A stretch of 64,000 nucleotides of DNA from Sphaerolaimus hirsutus (Eukaryota > Nematoda > Chromadorea > Monhysterida > Sphaerolaimidae): positions 3,722,701-3,786,700 of the forward strand of contig OZ038450.1 of the NCBI GenBank assembly GCA_964036195.1, read 5' to 3'. Under the pieces are notes generated by a model that saw nothing but the letters and a program-made list of their open reading frames with translations, was not told where the DNA came from and did no database searches. Shown piece after piece: positions 11,138 to 22,658 of the stretch (position 1 is its first letter; each line of letters begins with the position of its first letter). Made by a program: the position numbers and the translations under genes.

Positions 11138-13509
11138 TTAAAGCGTTCCTAGGCGCTGTTGGGTTTTTCCGGAGGTTAATTCATAAATGTGCTGAATATG
11201 CCGCTCCCTTGTCTAATTTAACTCGAACAAAAACTGAATTAGGAACTGAAAAGTATAGCGGAAGTACTCCCGTAGATTTAAATGCGAACCCCGCCGCTTT
11301 GGAAGCTTTTAATAAGTTGAAAGTGATGGTGGCTGAGAGTCCCTGTATACAGTATCCTGATCCCAGTAAACCGTTCATAATTATTACCGATGCTTCTAAA
11401 GTTGCATTAGCTGGCATTTTAGTACAGCGCGCTGAACCTGCCGCCGCTTTGCATGCGTGTTCATTTTATAGTCGAAAACTTTCTGAAGCGCAATCCCGAT
11501 GGCCTGCAATTACGCAAGAAGCATGTGCTATTTTTGAGAGCATACGCAATTGGCATTGTTATTTAGCGGGCCGGCCGTTTGAAGTTTGGACTGATGCGAA
11601 AAGTATTTCATGGGTAAAAAATCCAAATTTGGAAACCCATCCCCATACGGGTTTGCACCGATTTGCGCTTGCTATTCAATCATATCAAGTTACTTTTAAG
11701 CATTTGCGTGGGAAAAGTAACGAATTGGCTGATGCTTTGTTGCGCCGGCGTGATGCACCCGTTGAATTTGATGAGCGTGTTAATTTGGACGAAGCGTTTG
11801 AAGAATATGCGTTTGATATACCTGTTGATGAATTGGCGAGAATTTTGACTGAGGAAGTGGCGTTGTTAACATCTGAGGAACATTTGGCATGTCAAGCGGT
11901 AGCTAAGGCCATGGCGCGATTGGCTGCTGCTCAAAATTGGCTGAAACATGCGAAAATGAAGTCTTTGGAACCGTCAGTTACGGTAGCTGCTGAACCGCCA
12001 GTGGCAAGCGTTGCTACTGTGCGGGTGCCGCATCCAATGACAATGCGTGTGCGAAGTAAAACGAAGGCGGAGTCCACTTCTGAAAGTGCTTTGAAATCGC
12101 CGCCCAAAAGTGACGATGCGTCTAAATTAATGGCTGGTGGCCGCCGTTCTGTTCAATTAATTAAGAAACCGGAAAAACTTGATGCTTTACCTCCTCCCAT
12201 TACTCCAATTGAAGAGTTGTCGCGTTTGCAAAAAGAAGAACCGTATATAATTACAATTCGTCGCATGTGTGAGGAATCTACTTTGCGTAGGGCCCCACCA
12301 TTTTTCATTGATCAATTTGATGTGGTTAGGCGTGATGCAGACCCGTCAATATTAGTGGGTGAAAGGAAATACGACCCTGCGTGCATTCCCCAGTCACTAG
12401 TTGTCACTGTGTTAGAATTGGCTCATAATCATCCCACTGCTGGACATTTAGGTGTGATGAAAACGTTTGAAAGATTGCGCGAATTTGCTTGGTTTACAAA
12501 TATGCGTCCAGAATGTGCTAGATGGGTTTCTACTTGCCCTTCGTGCAACGCGAAGAAAGGATTGCGCCGCTCGATGAAAACTCAAATTCAGAGCCGGAAA
12601 ATCGCTAAGTTTCCTGGTGATTTTATTGCGATTGATGCAGTAGGGCCATTGCCAATTACCGAAAAAAGGAATGTGCATGTATTGGTATTTGTGGATCAAT
12701 GTACGCGTTTTGGTTTAGCAGTGCCCGTTCCTAATTTGAAACAAGATACTGTGGCTATTGCGTTTTTGCAACATGTGTTACCGATTTTTGGTGTGCCCGC
12801 TGTAATCTTATCCGACAATGCACCAAGCTTCATTGGCGGCATTTTTGCGGAATTGCTGCGTTATCTAAATACAGTGCAGCATAAGTGTTTCAATTATATG
12901 CCAAAGGGGAATGGTTTGGTTGAGCGTAGGAATGGCGTCTTAATGGAAATAATTTCACATTATGTGAATGGCTCGCATTCGGATTGGGACAAACACTTAG
13001 GCGCCGCTGTCTATGTGTATAATACGTCTATGCACCCCTCTATGAAAGTGACGCCATATGCGTTGCTATTTGGATCAAATTCTCCGTCACTTTGGGAGCG
13101 TATGATCGAGCCGACGGGAAATGGCACCGATAAGACCGATAAGCCGATGGCGTACAGTCCTTTTGTGTCAAATTTAGACGCGCGACTTTCGGACGTCCGC
13201 ACGGCCGCGCATTCGGCTTTACAGCGCGCGCAAGAAAAAGAGTGTTTTTATGCAAATCGCAGTGCGCGTCGCTTGAATTTGAAGCCCGGTCAATCAGTTC
13301 GTGTTTATTCGCCCCGAATTCTTCGAAAGTTAGGCCGCGTTAAGAAATTCACGCATCATTATATTGGCCCGTATGAATGTTTAGATTATGTGCATCCCAT
13401 TGTGACCGTGTTTAATAGGTTGTCTAAGAAAACTTATACCGTTCATGCTGATCGCGTTAAACTGACAAATGAGCCAGTTAATCCCACTTATTCGCAGATT
13501 TTCGGTTAA
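11138..13509 (+). pseudogene. 5'-truncated pol, copy B (RNase H, integrase)
   Basis: This duplicate of pol begins in the RT thumb, lacks RT motifs A to C, and has no start codon at its 5' end; the frame is closed upstream by TAA at the junction. RNase H and integrase domains are complete and end with the GPY region. It differs from copy A by an Arg for His in the integrase E-region near 12925 and Val for Ala near 13015. Without a fused upstream part it is unlikely to be translated, unless from an internal start. Confidence 0.85.
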
Positions 13510-14047
13510 AAACCCTGAGATTTTCCGCTCTTCAACCTAAAGTGCTTCAAGTTAATTATTCCGTTCGAAAATTCAATTAAAATTTATTTTCATTTTTATT
13601 TGGATTACTCGCGTTTAATTCTGACCGTCAATTCGTGGTGAGTTCGGGGTTGCAAATTTGGTATTTTTGATTGTGTGCAAGGTAATTTTGAGGTAAAAAG
13701 TTGTTTTTTATGTAAAAGGTAAAGGTAAAGCGCGAAAATTTTATCGGTGTTATTAATTGTTCGTTTCTAATTATCGCCGCAAGTTTAATTCGTTAGTTGT
13801 TCATACCATCGCATTTATTTTGTTCTAAATTTGTTCTTTAATTTCATTCTCATTTTCACCCATTTCGCAACAAAATAAAAATTATTTTTGGCGCAATACG
13901 TTCAACGTAGTGCGTTGAAAATAATTCGCAACTTTTCGATTAGGGTGTCGCTCAGACCTTCGTGCATTTCGGTGCCGACATTCTGGGTGGCGCATTTTAA
14001 GTAGCAATAAGTTGTGTTTTCCGGTGCTCTACTTTGAAGTGTGAAAT
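13510..14047 (+). promoter_or_regulatory. Spacer and CCGGT box upstream of helicase, copy B
   Basis: Same AT-rich non-coding spacer as 7936-8473, with one A/G difference near 13566. The CCGGT box lies at 14017-14037, 11 nt before the ATG. Confidence 0.55.
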
Positions 14048-17000
14048 ATGACTAGTTCGGGTGGCGTACCTATGGGTGGGTATGGAGCGAGTTCCAGTTC
14101 GTACCGTGGCGGGCGCATAGCCAAAGCGCCGCTCAAGTCGTGGACTTCTCATGGAAAACAGGGCGGTGACACTATTCCGCCGCTGCCCTACAATCCTCCT
14201 CGAAACGCCCGATCGATTTGTCCTGAATTTGTCATCAACCAAAAGTTGTCGGGAATAGTGGATCGAGTTCACGTCGGTAACGAGCAGCGTCCTACCAGTT
14301 ATCAATGCCACATTCGTTTCGACGGCGATGCGCAGGCACTTTTGGAAAGTTATCCGGAGTGGTCGGAAGCGGAAACGGCTTATCCATTTTTCACCTATTC
14401 GGTCAACAAAGCGGAGCGCGCTCGTGAGCGGTCGGTGCAGAAAATTTTGAGGGAATATCGCGAGGCTAACGAAGCCTACGACATGTTTTTGCCGCTTGTC
14501 CGCCACGGCATGCATTTTGTCGCGACTGGTATCAGTAGGGTTAGCGCCAATCCAAAATATTGGGAATTGCGAGGCGTCACCATTATGAAAAATGACGCTC
14601 AAATGCCATTGTTTTTGGGCCGCCCTGTTGTCATTGTTTCGCAAGGACAGGTTGACCTCTCCGTCGATGAGCCAGCGTCGGAAAATTCACAGAGAGGACA
14701 GGAAAATCGCGAAGGATATCATCCTTATCCGGCCAAGTGGAGATATTTGCGTTTGAGGGCAGCGTTCACCCCTTCGCGGTACATTAGTGCACCCCCCTTC
14801 AAAGGCGCCGACGAGCGGGATCCGGGCCCTGAAAAGTTGATTTTTGCGCACAGCGAAAATGTCATGGAAAGTGACATACACCCGCACGCCGGACAATTAG
14901 GTGTGGCGCATGTAGAATATCACGCTTTTGATGACGCCGGCAAAGTCAACAACTTTTATTGGGGTCATGCGTATGGCGTGCGTATTTTTTCGGCGCGGCA
15001 AATTGAGGCTGGTATGGAGTGGAAGGGTGAAATGAATAGAAATTACCTCACCTCTCAGCTGCAGCTCCGTTCCATCTTTTTGGCCGCTGCTAACGTGTGT
15101 CACGAAGCGCATTTGCGATACACTGCGACTAGGGCGAAAGCGGTGCGCGCGCAGGTGACTTGGCAAAATGGGCCGCGGGGATTAATTGCGATAATTAGGT
15201 GGGAGCGCGTGCATTTGAATCCAGCTGCTGCGATGCGCGACACGGCCGAGTGGCACAGGAATAAGGCGCAGGGCTACATGTTGAATTTTACTTCGCCCAT
15301 GTCGTCGCTACAAATCGTCGAAGCTGATCCCCGGGGGGAAGAGCGTGCTCTGACTGGCCGCCCGCAAATAAATTTACGCACGGTCAGCGCCGACATCACT
15401 GCCGAGGCGGTGCAGCTGGTCGCCAAACCGGATGTGTTGGTGCCGCAGGCGCTGTCGCCGCATTTGCTGCCCAATTGCGATTACATGGTGCGCGGTTCCG
15501 CTTTGTCGCCTAGCTACAATGGCCGCATGGAAATTTTGGAGCGGTTGTGCATAATGGGGCCTAGTGGTTACCGGCCAACCGAGAGCAACACCGGAATGCT
15601 CGCTGTGGAAGACCAGGTCAAAATGGCGGTAGTGCTGCACAAGCAGTTGAACCAAGTTGACACTGATTGGCAGCGCACGCTCGAAAAAATTGAGTCTGAC
15701 GGGTTGTATGCCGAGGTGCGCAGAGGCACATGCGAAGATTTATTGCAAGCGCATCAGGGTGATTTTCGGCCGCAGGAGGGGCAGGGGCGTGTGATTGCGT
15801 CAGTTATCAAGTCTGTGTGAAAAACTGCGCCGCTATTGTTGATGTGTGATTCACCGTTCGGTTCCGGTAAAACGACTGTGCAAAGTCAGTGTGCGTACGC
15901 GGTTGCGTTCAAATTTACTGAGAAAAATGACCCGCCGAACCCGCTGAAGAGGGAGTTGCCCTCTGATGCAAACAAAAATGCGCTTTACCACTCCACAATG
16001 ATTACTTGCAGTGTGAATTTGGCCGCTGATGAGTCTGCTAGACGATCGTTGCAAAGTTTGGCGGACATCGGTCTGCCTACTTTGGAAAGGGTCGTGGAAG
16101 TTTTGCTGCGCAGTAGGGAGACGTGGACTGCGATGGATAACAAACCGAATTTCGAAACACCTGGCTATGCGCGTTTTTGTCAGGTGCGCGCTGCTTTCGC
16201 GATTCGCGTGCTGAGTCCATTGTTGGAAGTTGACGATCGCTACGTCAATATGACGCTCCAGCAATTGCCGCTGCTGAATTTGATCGCGCAAAACATGCCC
16301 ATACATGTGATTCGATTGAATGACCACTGGCTAACTGCTTATGAACGCTTTACCGCTCAACGCCATATTTGTGACACTTTGAACGAGATCATCGCGAACA
16401 ATCAGCACCCCGCCGACATTTTCGAAGCCATTCGGTCGCAGTTGCCTTTGGTTCGTTTGTCCATCAACGAAGACGATGAGGATGATTTGGTGCCACTGGA
16501 CGATGGTCAAGAGGAAGGCGTGCAGGCGTGGGGGGCCGCGGCTGGCTTTGTCGATGACAACCAGGTGTGGGGCAAAATTTACAAGCGCGAAATGCGACGC
16601 CTCGTTAGGGTGGCTACTAGGTTGCATAAGGTGGTGTTGAATGTGCTGCAGCCAGGCCAAGTCCATGTGACCTTGGATTCATCGCGCGATAAGCGACTGC
16701 AAGTTTTGAAATATGCCGCGGTGTTTGTGGACGAGGCGTCTCTGGCGGATGAAACTGCCATTTTTGGTGCTGTTTCAAACGCTCGACTCCCCCACAATGG
16801 CTTGGTGCTTTTGTTTGGCGATAGCAAGCAGTTGACCCGAATGGTCAGGCCGCATTCATGGATCGCCCCGATCCTGAAACCTGATCCATCGTTGATCAAC
16901 AGGTTGGTGGAAGGTGTGCTGTGCCCAATTCTGAAGCTCGAGACTGTTTTCCGCGGCCACGACGCGCTGATTCAAGCGAATTCTGTCGCTGCGTACGATG

Positions 17001-18613
17001 GCCAATTGCGCGCGTTCCACGAATACAGTCAGTGGCGAGATACTTTGCCGCTCATGGCTTGCGGTGCCGATCAGGTGCCTTTGTCTTCTGTGATCGTGCA
17101 CATGGGTTTCGAAATGAGCGAGGGCGTGTCTGTTAAAAATTTGGCAGAAGTAGACATTGTGGTGCGCGTTGTGCAGCAATTTGTCATTTTGGCGCTGAAC
17201 AGCGAGGGCGAGAATGTCGTTCCGTGGAGTGATTTAGAAAGCGCCGATTCGCTGCTGGTTGTGTGTTTCTATTCAGCGCAGGAGAGAAGAGTGATTGACG
17301 AATTGGTGCGATTGAGCTGGGCGCAGTTGTTAGGGGGTGAGGGGTTCCCTGGCTATTTAGCGACCCCAGCGTTTTGGCGGAAAAAAGTCATCACTGCTGA
17401 TCGAGCGCAAGCTCGTGAAGCGCACGTGGTGATTGTGTCATGTGTGAGGGGTAGCGCGCCGCGAATGGACGCTACTGGGCACCCGTCGCAGCGCGAGCGC
17501 GATGTGATGGACAGAATTGGCTTTTTGGCGATGCCGGAGCGGTGCAACGTGGCCACGTCTCGCGCCAAAACGGCCAGAGTCGTGATCATGAACGCCGCCA
17601 CCGTGCTGCATTCTGAGTTTTTCTGGCGCTTTGTGGCGGTGGAACTAGGAAAGGGATGCGTTTTTGCGTACCACGAGCAACATTTGTGGGAGAGTGACCC
17701 GTTGGCTAGGTTTTTGGGCCACTGGAGAAGTGCCCCGGTCGATCTGCAAGAACCCGCTCCGCCCGTGCAAGAAGAGGAAGAAAATGAGGTTCCGCCGCCG
17801 CCGGAAGAAGTTCAGGAGGTGGATGTGAGCGAACAGCAAGCGTCCCCTCAGCCCGATGCTAATGTCGTCATTCCCGCTCCCGATTCCCCAGACGTGCAAA
17901 TGTTGCCGTCAGAAGAGCAGGAGGAGGAGTCAGAGAAAGTTCAGCCGCGCGCGGATGAAAAAGCGAGTTGTTCTCAGTCTCGGCGTCGGTATCGCGGTCG
18001 TCGTCGCTCTCCCTCGTCGAGTTCTTCCTCTTCCTCTAGTTCTTCGTCGGGTTCGTCAAAATCGGGATCGAGTGAGACCGATTCGGCCTCGGAGTCTGAA
18101 CGTGCGCCGCCCGTACCGGCACACCAACAGAAAACGCTCCAGGAGGAGGAAGTGATGGAGGTGGAACAGGAGCAAAGTGAACAAGGTGCTCAACAGCAGG
18201 AACCGGCAATGGAAGGTCAACGGCAAGAGCAAGAACCAGAGCCAGATACTGAAGAGGCCAACAATGCAATCATTGGAGAAAAATTGGATGAGTTAATTCA
18301 AATGGCGGGCGAGTTGAACACCGAGCTGGACGCTGAGCGACAGCAACAGTCCATGAGCCCAGACCGGCAGATGCTAAGACAAATGGACGCCATCCAGGAG
18401 GAGGCCAATGAATCTGCTGAGCCCATGCAGGAAGATGAGCAGGAGCAGGAGCAGGAGCAGCCTGAGGAAGTGGCCGCACAGCAGCTGCAGCAACCTGTTC
18501 AGGTTGTTGTAGTTGGTGCGTCACCGCCACCGCAAGAGGAACAGAGTCCGCCCCCGCCAGTGACTCCAACTTTGGCAGGTTTGGAGCCAGAGGAGGAGAT
18601 GGAAGCGGAGTAA
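14048..18613 (+). CDS. UPF1/SF1-type helicase cargo gene with in-frame UGA
   Basis: One frame runs 1522 codons from ATG 14048 to TAA 18613 and is broken only by UGA at 15818-15820 (590 codons before it, 930 after). The second part shows the SF1B set: Walker A GSGKT (about 15860), motif II VDEAS (16727-16741), motif III GDSKQL (about 16817), and motif IV (about 17261). Motif V (AQAREAHVVIVS near 17404) and motif VI (NVATSRAK near 17546) complete it. Family knowledge: such helicases (UPF1, MOV10, DNA2-like) unwind RNA or DNA using ATP. The C-terminus is an acidic, Gln/Pro-rich tail with an Arg/Ser block (about 17970-18060). The residues flanking the UGA fit the beta strand before Walker A, so the codon replaces a sense codon. 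A separate start exists at ATG 15842. Role in the element (RNA unwinding, escape from silencing) is inference. Confidence 0.85.
15818..15820 (+). other. In-frame UGA between helicase halves
   Basis: TCT GTG TGA AAA ACT keeps frame on both sides. It occurs at the same place in copy A (10244-10246), so it predates the duplication. It is either a lesion or a readthrough codon. Confidence 0.9.
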
Positions 18614-20566
18614 TGGTAATTTAGGTGTACAGGAATTTTTTTTGTTTTTGTTTTTAGTCGTTTTTGTTGAGCGAACGTTTTACCAGTAGAATTGAGCTTT
18701 TGTTGAATTGAAAATTGAATTTTCATTGAGTTTTACCGGTTCAAAAGTTTTTTTTTTGTGTGTTCTCAACAAAGTGTGGAAAAATGCGTAATGGTTGTTA
18801 ATAAATTTAAAATTGGTTTAAATAGTTCTTAAAAAACGGGAATTTATTTCAATTCGTTTCTTTAATAGTTTTGCTGTGTTTCGATTTCAGCCGGGAGGTA
18901 AAATGTATGGCTGGTGGAGTTTGTGAGCAAAAGTGGGTGTCCAAAAATTGTAAAATTTCAAAAATTTTAAGCGTAAATGTATATGTAGTACACTTAACGA
19001 ATTTATGTAGAGGGTTGTTTACACTTCCGAGCTTACAATAATTTAAACATTTCAGTTCTACTTCGACGTTGGTTTTGGGCGATTCGGTGGGCGAACGTGG
19101 CGTTGACGTTTTCAGCTACGTCGCTGCGCTACGTCGGCAACGTGGCAACGTGCATTTCCGTTTTTCCGGTGCCCCATTGTGTTATGTGTGTCTTTTTGGC
19201 CAAGGAAAGGATTGGAGGTATTGAGGATCTGACACAAAGTTGACGCTGTGATGTAAATAGTTGTTTTTATTTGTTTAGAATTTTTTTTTAATTAGGTAGT
19301 TTTTTTAAGAAAGTGAGACAAGTGAATTGGCAACAATTTTAATTGTGACAGTTTAATTTAAAAGTATTTTTTCTATTTCTACTAGCGGTTTAGATTGCAT
19401 AACAAAGTTTCAGTTATTTTCTCTAAGTAAAAAGAGTGACGCTGCGGTTACGTGTCGTAGTGCGTGAATGGTCAGTGATAACTGAGGGCACATAGGTTGA
19501 ATTTTGACTAACTTTAGCTGCATTTTTTTGAAGTGAGGGCCGTGGCTATTGATCTAGTATGTACTGTGCATTTCTGCATTTCCGAATTGGGAAACAAAAG
19601 TTAATTTACAAGCGATTTTACAAAGGTACACTGATTATAGAGGTGCGATGATGATTGGTGTTGAAAATGAGAGGTAATTAAAAGAATCGAGTCTAACTCG
19701 ACAGGCATGATCTCATGTCTAAATGCCTACTCCCTTGGCTTGTTGTGAGAACAGCCCAGTCTGCCGATCTCATCGAAACAAGCACCCATACAGTGACAAG
19801 TGTACCTATTTTTGAGTGAATTGAGTAGTTCGGTATTTTCGGGGTGTGGTTTTTGCACAGTGCGTATGGGATCAGAAAGCCGTGGCTGACTAATTAACAT
19901 TCTGGTAGCAGAATGAGTGGTGTAGCAGCGAGAGTGGTCATTTTCGTGATAGGTGCCTTCGGTAGTTAATGGCTGTTGCGTTTCGGCATGTGGCAGTGGA
20001 TTCACTTGAGTTTGTTTTTAGTTTTAAACTTCAAAAAGTCATGCAATCTAAACATGCATTTAAGCTACAAAGATTGAAATTTATAAATTTTCAAGTTGCC
20101 AATCATTTGCGTTCGTATTTCTATTAAGCGTTATACCGACTTCATATTCATTTTAACTTTAGGTTTGGTAGGGAATAGGTAAAACTCGAGTATGTTAATT
20201 TTTATTTGATTTTACGTTTGCAACTTCGCTATTTTTTTTATCTACCTAATCCTAGATTGATTTTTTTCTATTTCCCTTTCCCCTAGAAAACTGATAACTT
20301 GACATTTGGATATTTATGAATTTATGCAAATTTCGTGGTTGATCTTTATTATACAAAGAGATGAAATAATAAGCCGCTTGTTTTTCCTGTTTTTTCCCCG
20401 AATATTTTGATAAGTGTAAAGGTGATCTGATGTGAGTGCGTATTTATTTTATCACTCTGGTGGAATTTCCGCTAAGCGTCTTTAAAACGGTACCGTAATT
20501 CATTTTTTCCTTGACAGTCAGTGTGAAAGTTAATTTCGTTCGCCTTACCGGTATCCTAATCTTATC
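18614..20566 (+). other. Long 3' untranslated stretch of element 1
   Basis: About 1.95 kb without a convincing long gene. At 19162-19183 a TTTTCCGGTGCCCCATTG box precedes ATG 19184, which opens only 19 codons. A purine-rich run GGTAGGGAATAGGTAAAA at 20167-20184 followed by TATGTTAA could be the polypurine tract and LTR start (LTR then about 1.36 kb), but this cannot be proved because the 5' LTR start is off the window. Confidence 0.5.
20545..20566 (+). promoter_or_regulatory. CCGGT box upstream of U3 ORF
   Basis: TTACCGGTATCCTAATCTT resembles the gag box, with CCGGTAT-CTA shared. It has the same 19-nt distance from CCGG to ATG (20567) as gag. Confidence 0.45.
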
Positions 20567-20773
20567 ATGGATTATCCCACTTACGACATTTTTTCGTTGT
20601 GCATTAATAATACGTGTGCTTCTTACGCTTTGGATATCAACGTCATTTTCGTTTATTATACGCTCTTTTTGCTGATGGTATTATTGTTCGCGTGCCTATT
20701 TGTTTCGCTTATCGCCGTGTGTTTCCCCGTTCGTGGAGGTGGTTTTGGGATTTCGGTAGAGTTTGCTGAGTAA
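20567..20773 (+). CDS. Small single-pass membrane protein ORF upstream of the U3 promoter
   Basis: This 68-codon ORF has a short Cys-containing N-terminus with an N-x-T sequon (residues about 14-16). A strongly hydrophobic stretch (about residues 26-53) and a short Gly-rich tail follow. It lies upstream of the LTR TATA box, so if the LTR extends this far it is a U3 ORF present once at each end, comparable in position to nef or sag of retroviruses. No homolog is recognised. A hydrophobic ORF of this size could arise by chance; the preceding CCGGT box is the main support. Confidence 0.4.
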   Translation: MDYPTYDIFSLCINNTCASYALDINVIFVYYTLFLLMVLLFACLFVSLIAVCFPVRGGGFGISVEFAE

Positions 20774-20874
20774 AATTTGAATCGCCCGCCATTTTTTTTC
20801 GCGCTAAAACAATTTTTTACAGTATCTCGTGTGTTTTTCCTGTTCTTTTTATTCTTGTCGCATTTTCTCATTCT

Positions 20875-21554
20875 TCTATTTTTATCCTCGCTTTTGTTCC
20901 CAACCCGATTTTTGGCGCGTGAATTCTTTGTGTTTTTGTGTAGTTGATCGACGTATCCTGTAAGCTGACGCCGTGAATAATTTTAGGTATGCCCGTTTTA
21001 AAATTCCGTGTGTCCGTAAAATCGTTTGTAAGCATGCTTCTCGTGGTATGTGGAAGTGTTGTCTGGACTTGGCTTATGTTGTTGCGTATAAAAGCGTACC
21101 GTAATTTAGAGTAGGGGTCGATTCAGTCGAAATTGCTTCGGTTTCATTTTCTTGGAGTTTTTTCGAAGGTTTTGTGCCGCTGGTTAGAAACTCGCTCTCA
21201 GTGTGTTCCCTGTGTTCTATCTGAATGTGTGAATTCTGAGTCTAAAAATCGCCTAAAATAAAATCTCTTCTAAAAACTTCGGACCCCTTGGTGTAAATTA
21301 GACATTCAACTAATTGCTGGTGCGTTGATAAAAACGCCATTCGCTAAAAAAGCTAACTTAATTGACGTAGCGTACACCTGTGATATTCACTTCGGTGAAT
21401 TCACCATTGTGCGTTGCGAATTCAATCGGTAGTCGCTTTTCCGTTGCCTTACTTTGTCGCTCATCCAACGAGTAGGTGTGAGATCGGTAAAACTTGGCAG
21501 TTTGCCATAGTGGAATTTGGTTGAGTAAAAAGTAGCCGGTGAAAATTCATGACA
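20875..21554 (+). repeat. 3' LTR of element 1 (minimum extent)
   Basis: Matches window bases 1-680 with about two substitutions (17 A/G, 471 T/C). The true start is upstream. TATA lies at 21087-21093, AATAAA at 21257-21262, and the end is ATGACA at 21554. Confidence 0.92.
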
Positions 21555-21780
21555 CATAGAAGAACAAAGGAGATAAAAACTTAAAGATAGGAAAAATATG
21601 CATAAATACATAAATATGGCCAAAATTAGCTGAAAATAGGGGAGAACTCATGAACTAGTGAAATTGAGGTTGAAAATGGGCAAAAAGTTAGCAAAATTAG
21701 TGATTTTTTTAGTGAAAATTGGAGCGAAATTTCTAAAAAAATACCCACTTTTACGTGTTCCAGGGATGAGTAAGAAAAAT
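21555..21780 (-). mobile_element. Right part of a TATCTATC-type word element split by element 1
   Basis: Read on the minus strand it resembles the interior of 25233-25859 (CGCTC, TTTTCGCTCAAAAT, TTCATG, TATTTTCAGCT blocks). Its other half should lie to the left of the window. Confidence 0.55.
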
Positions 21781-21833
21781 TCTTTTCATTTTACTCTGAA
21801 AAAAGTTGTGTATGTACTTTTAACAACTCTGTG

Positions 21834-22026
21834 ATACTCGGCGGACAGCACACCTAGTATGAAAACCTACCATAATTTAATGAATAAAATCTTGTGATAA
21901 ATTTCATAATTAATTATTCCATAGTAAAAACGAAATATTATGATGGAAAATCTGTATAATTTTTGGTTCATTTTTCAGATGGGTTATGGTAGGTTTTCAT
22001 ATTAAGTGTGATGTCCGCCGCGTATA
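21834..22026. mobile_element. MITE family M, copy 1
   Basis: Terminal inverted repeats ATACTCGGCGGACAGCACAC and its complement flank a palindromic core with AAACCTACCATAA/TTATGGTAGGTTT arms. Four more copies are at 30601, 52815, 54629 and 56627. Confidence 0.85.
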
Positions 22027-22658
22027 CTCAGATCCAATAAATATTATAAAATTACACACCTGTTTGGTGCCTGTGTCTCTGTACAAATCGGTTCCGTGTG
22101 TAGATTCTCACATCTTAGAGGCTGAATGAAAAGTAGAAACAGTAAAATTATCATGGATTTCATGTAAGCTTATTGTCATTTGTGTTGTTTGTGTATAAAT
22201 GTTCAAATTGCGTGCGTTTGCTTTTTGGCATTACACCGGATTTCGTATCTTACTTTTATCACATCAGATTTGGATACTGATTGTTTATCAAGAATGTTTG
22301 TGTGTAACCAAATTAATCAATTTCGTATGATAGTTTAACGATTACCGAACGCTGTAAATAAACTATTGAGTGATAATTATTGTATTATACCGTAATTGTT
22401 TCCGTCCCTTATACCTTATGGAAATATCGGGAGTGCGTTTGTTGAATTTCCTCCGAGTACGGATGAGTACTTTCGAAAAAAAAGAAATCTACCTGCGGGA
22501 AAAGTCGGCGACGAAAAGCAGCGAAGTAAAAACAATTCGCCGTTCTTCAGTCAGTTTCACCTTCAACTTTTATTTTCAATTTTCTTCATCATTCTCATCA
22601 ATCTAATCAATTTTCAGGATTAAAATGTATCAGCCTTGAATTTCAAAATTAATTGGCG
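22027..22658 (+). other. Upstream region of zinc-finger gene 1
   Basis: No complete gene is seen. Around 22400-22530 two overlapping frames read as protein-like and end at a GTAAAA donor, so an extra upstream exon is possible. TTTTCAG at 22612-22618 is a strong acceptor, 40 nt before the gene 1 ATG. A 4-codon upstream ORF (ATG 22625) lies in between. Confidence 0.4.

Larger units (their letters stand above)
11138..16700 (+). repeat. Internal tandem duplication, copy B
   Basis: Partner of 5564-11126. At its right end copy B continues into the rest of the helicase gene, so B is the intact side for the helicase and A the intact side for pol. Confidence 0.95.
1..21554 (+). mobile_element. Giant Ty3/gypsy LTR retrotransposon with helicase cargo
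   Basis: A direct repeat at 1-680 and 20875-21554 differs at only about two sites and brackets gag, protease, reverse transcriptase, RNase H and integrase in Ty3/gypsy order, followed by a helicase gene in the position where retroviruses carry env. The 5' end lies outside the window, so the element exceeds 21.5 kb. About 5.6 kb of this comes from an internal tandem duplication. It sits inside a TATCTATC-type word element whose remnant continues at 21555. The 5-bp duplication next to the 3' LTR would be CATAG, but its partner is outside the window. Near-identical LTRs argue for recent insertion, yet the RT is damaged. Confidence 0.93.

Noticed and set aside
15851-16327. 158-codon minus-strand ORF opposite the helicase
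   Set aside because: Antisense shadow of conserved helicase sequence, no motif of its own.
19727-20005. 92-codon minus-strand ORF in the 3' untranslated stretch of element 1
   Set aside because: Has several Cys but no recognisable pattern, no splice or promoter context, and chance ORFs of this size are expected.
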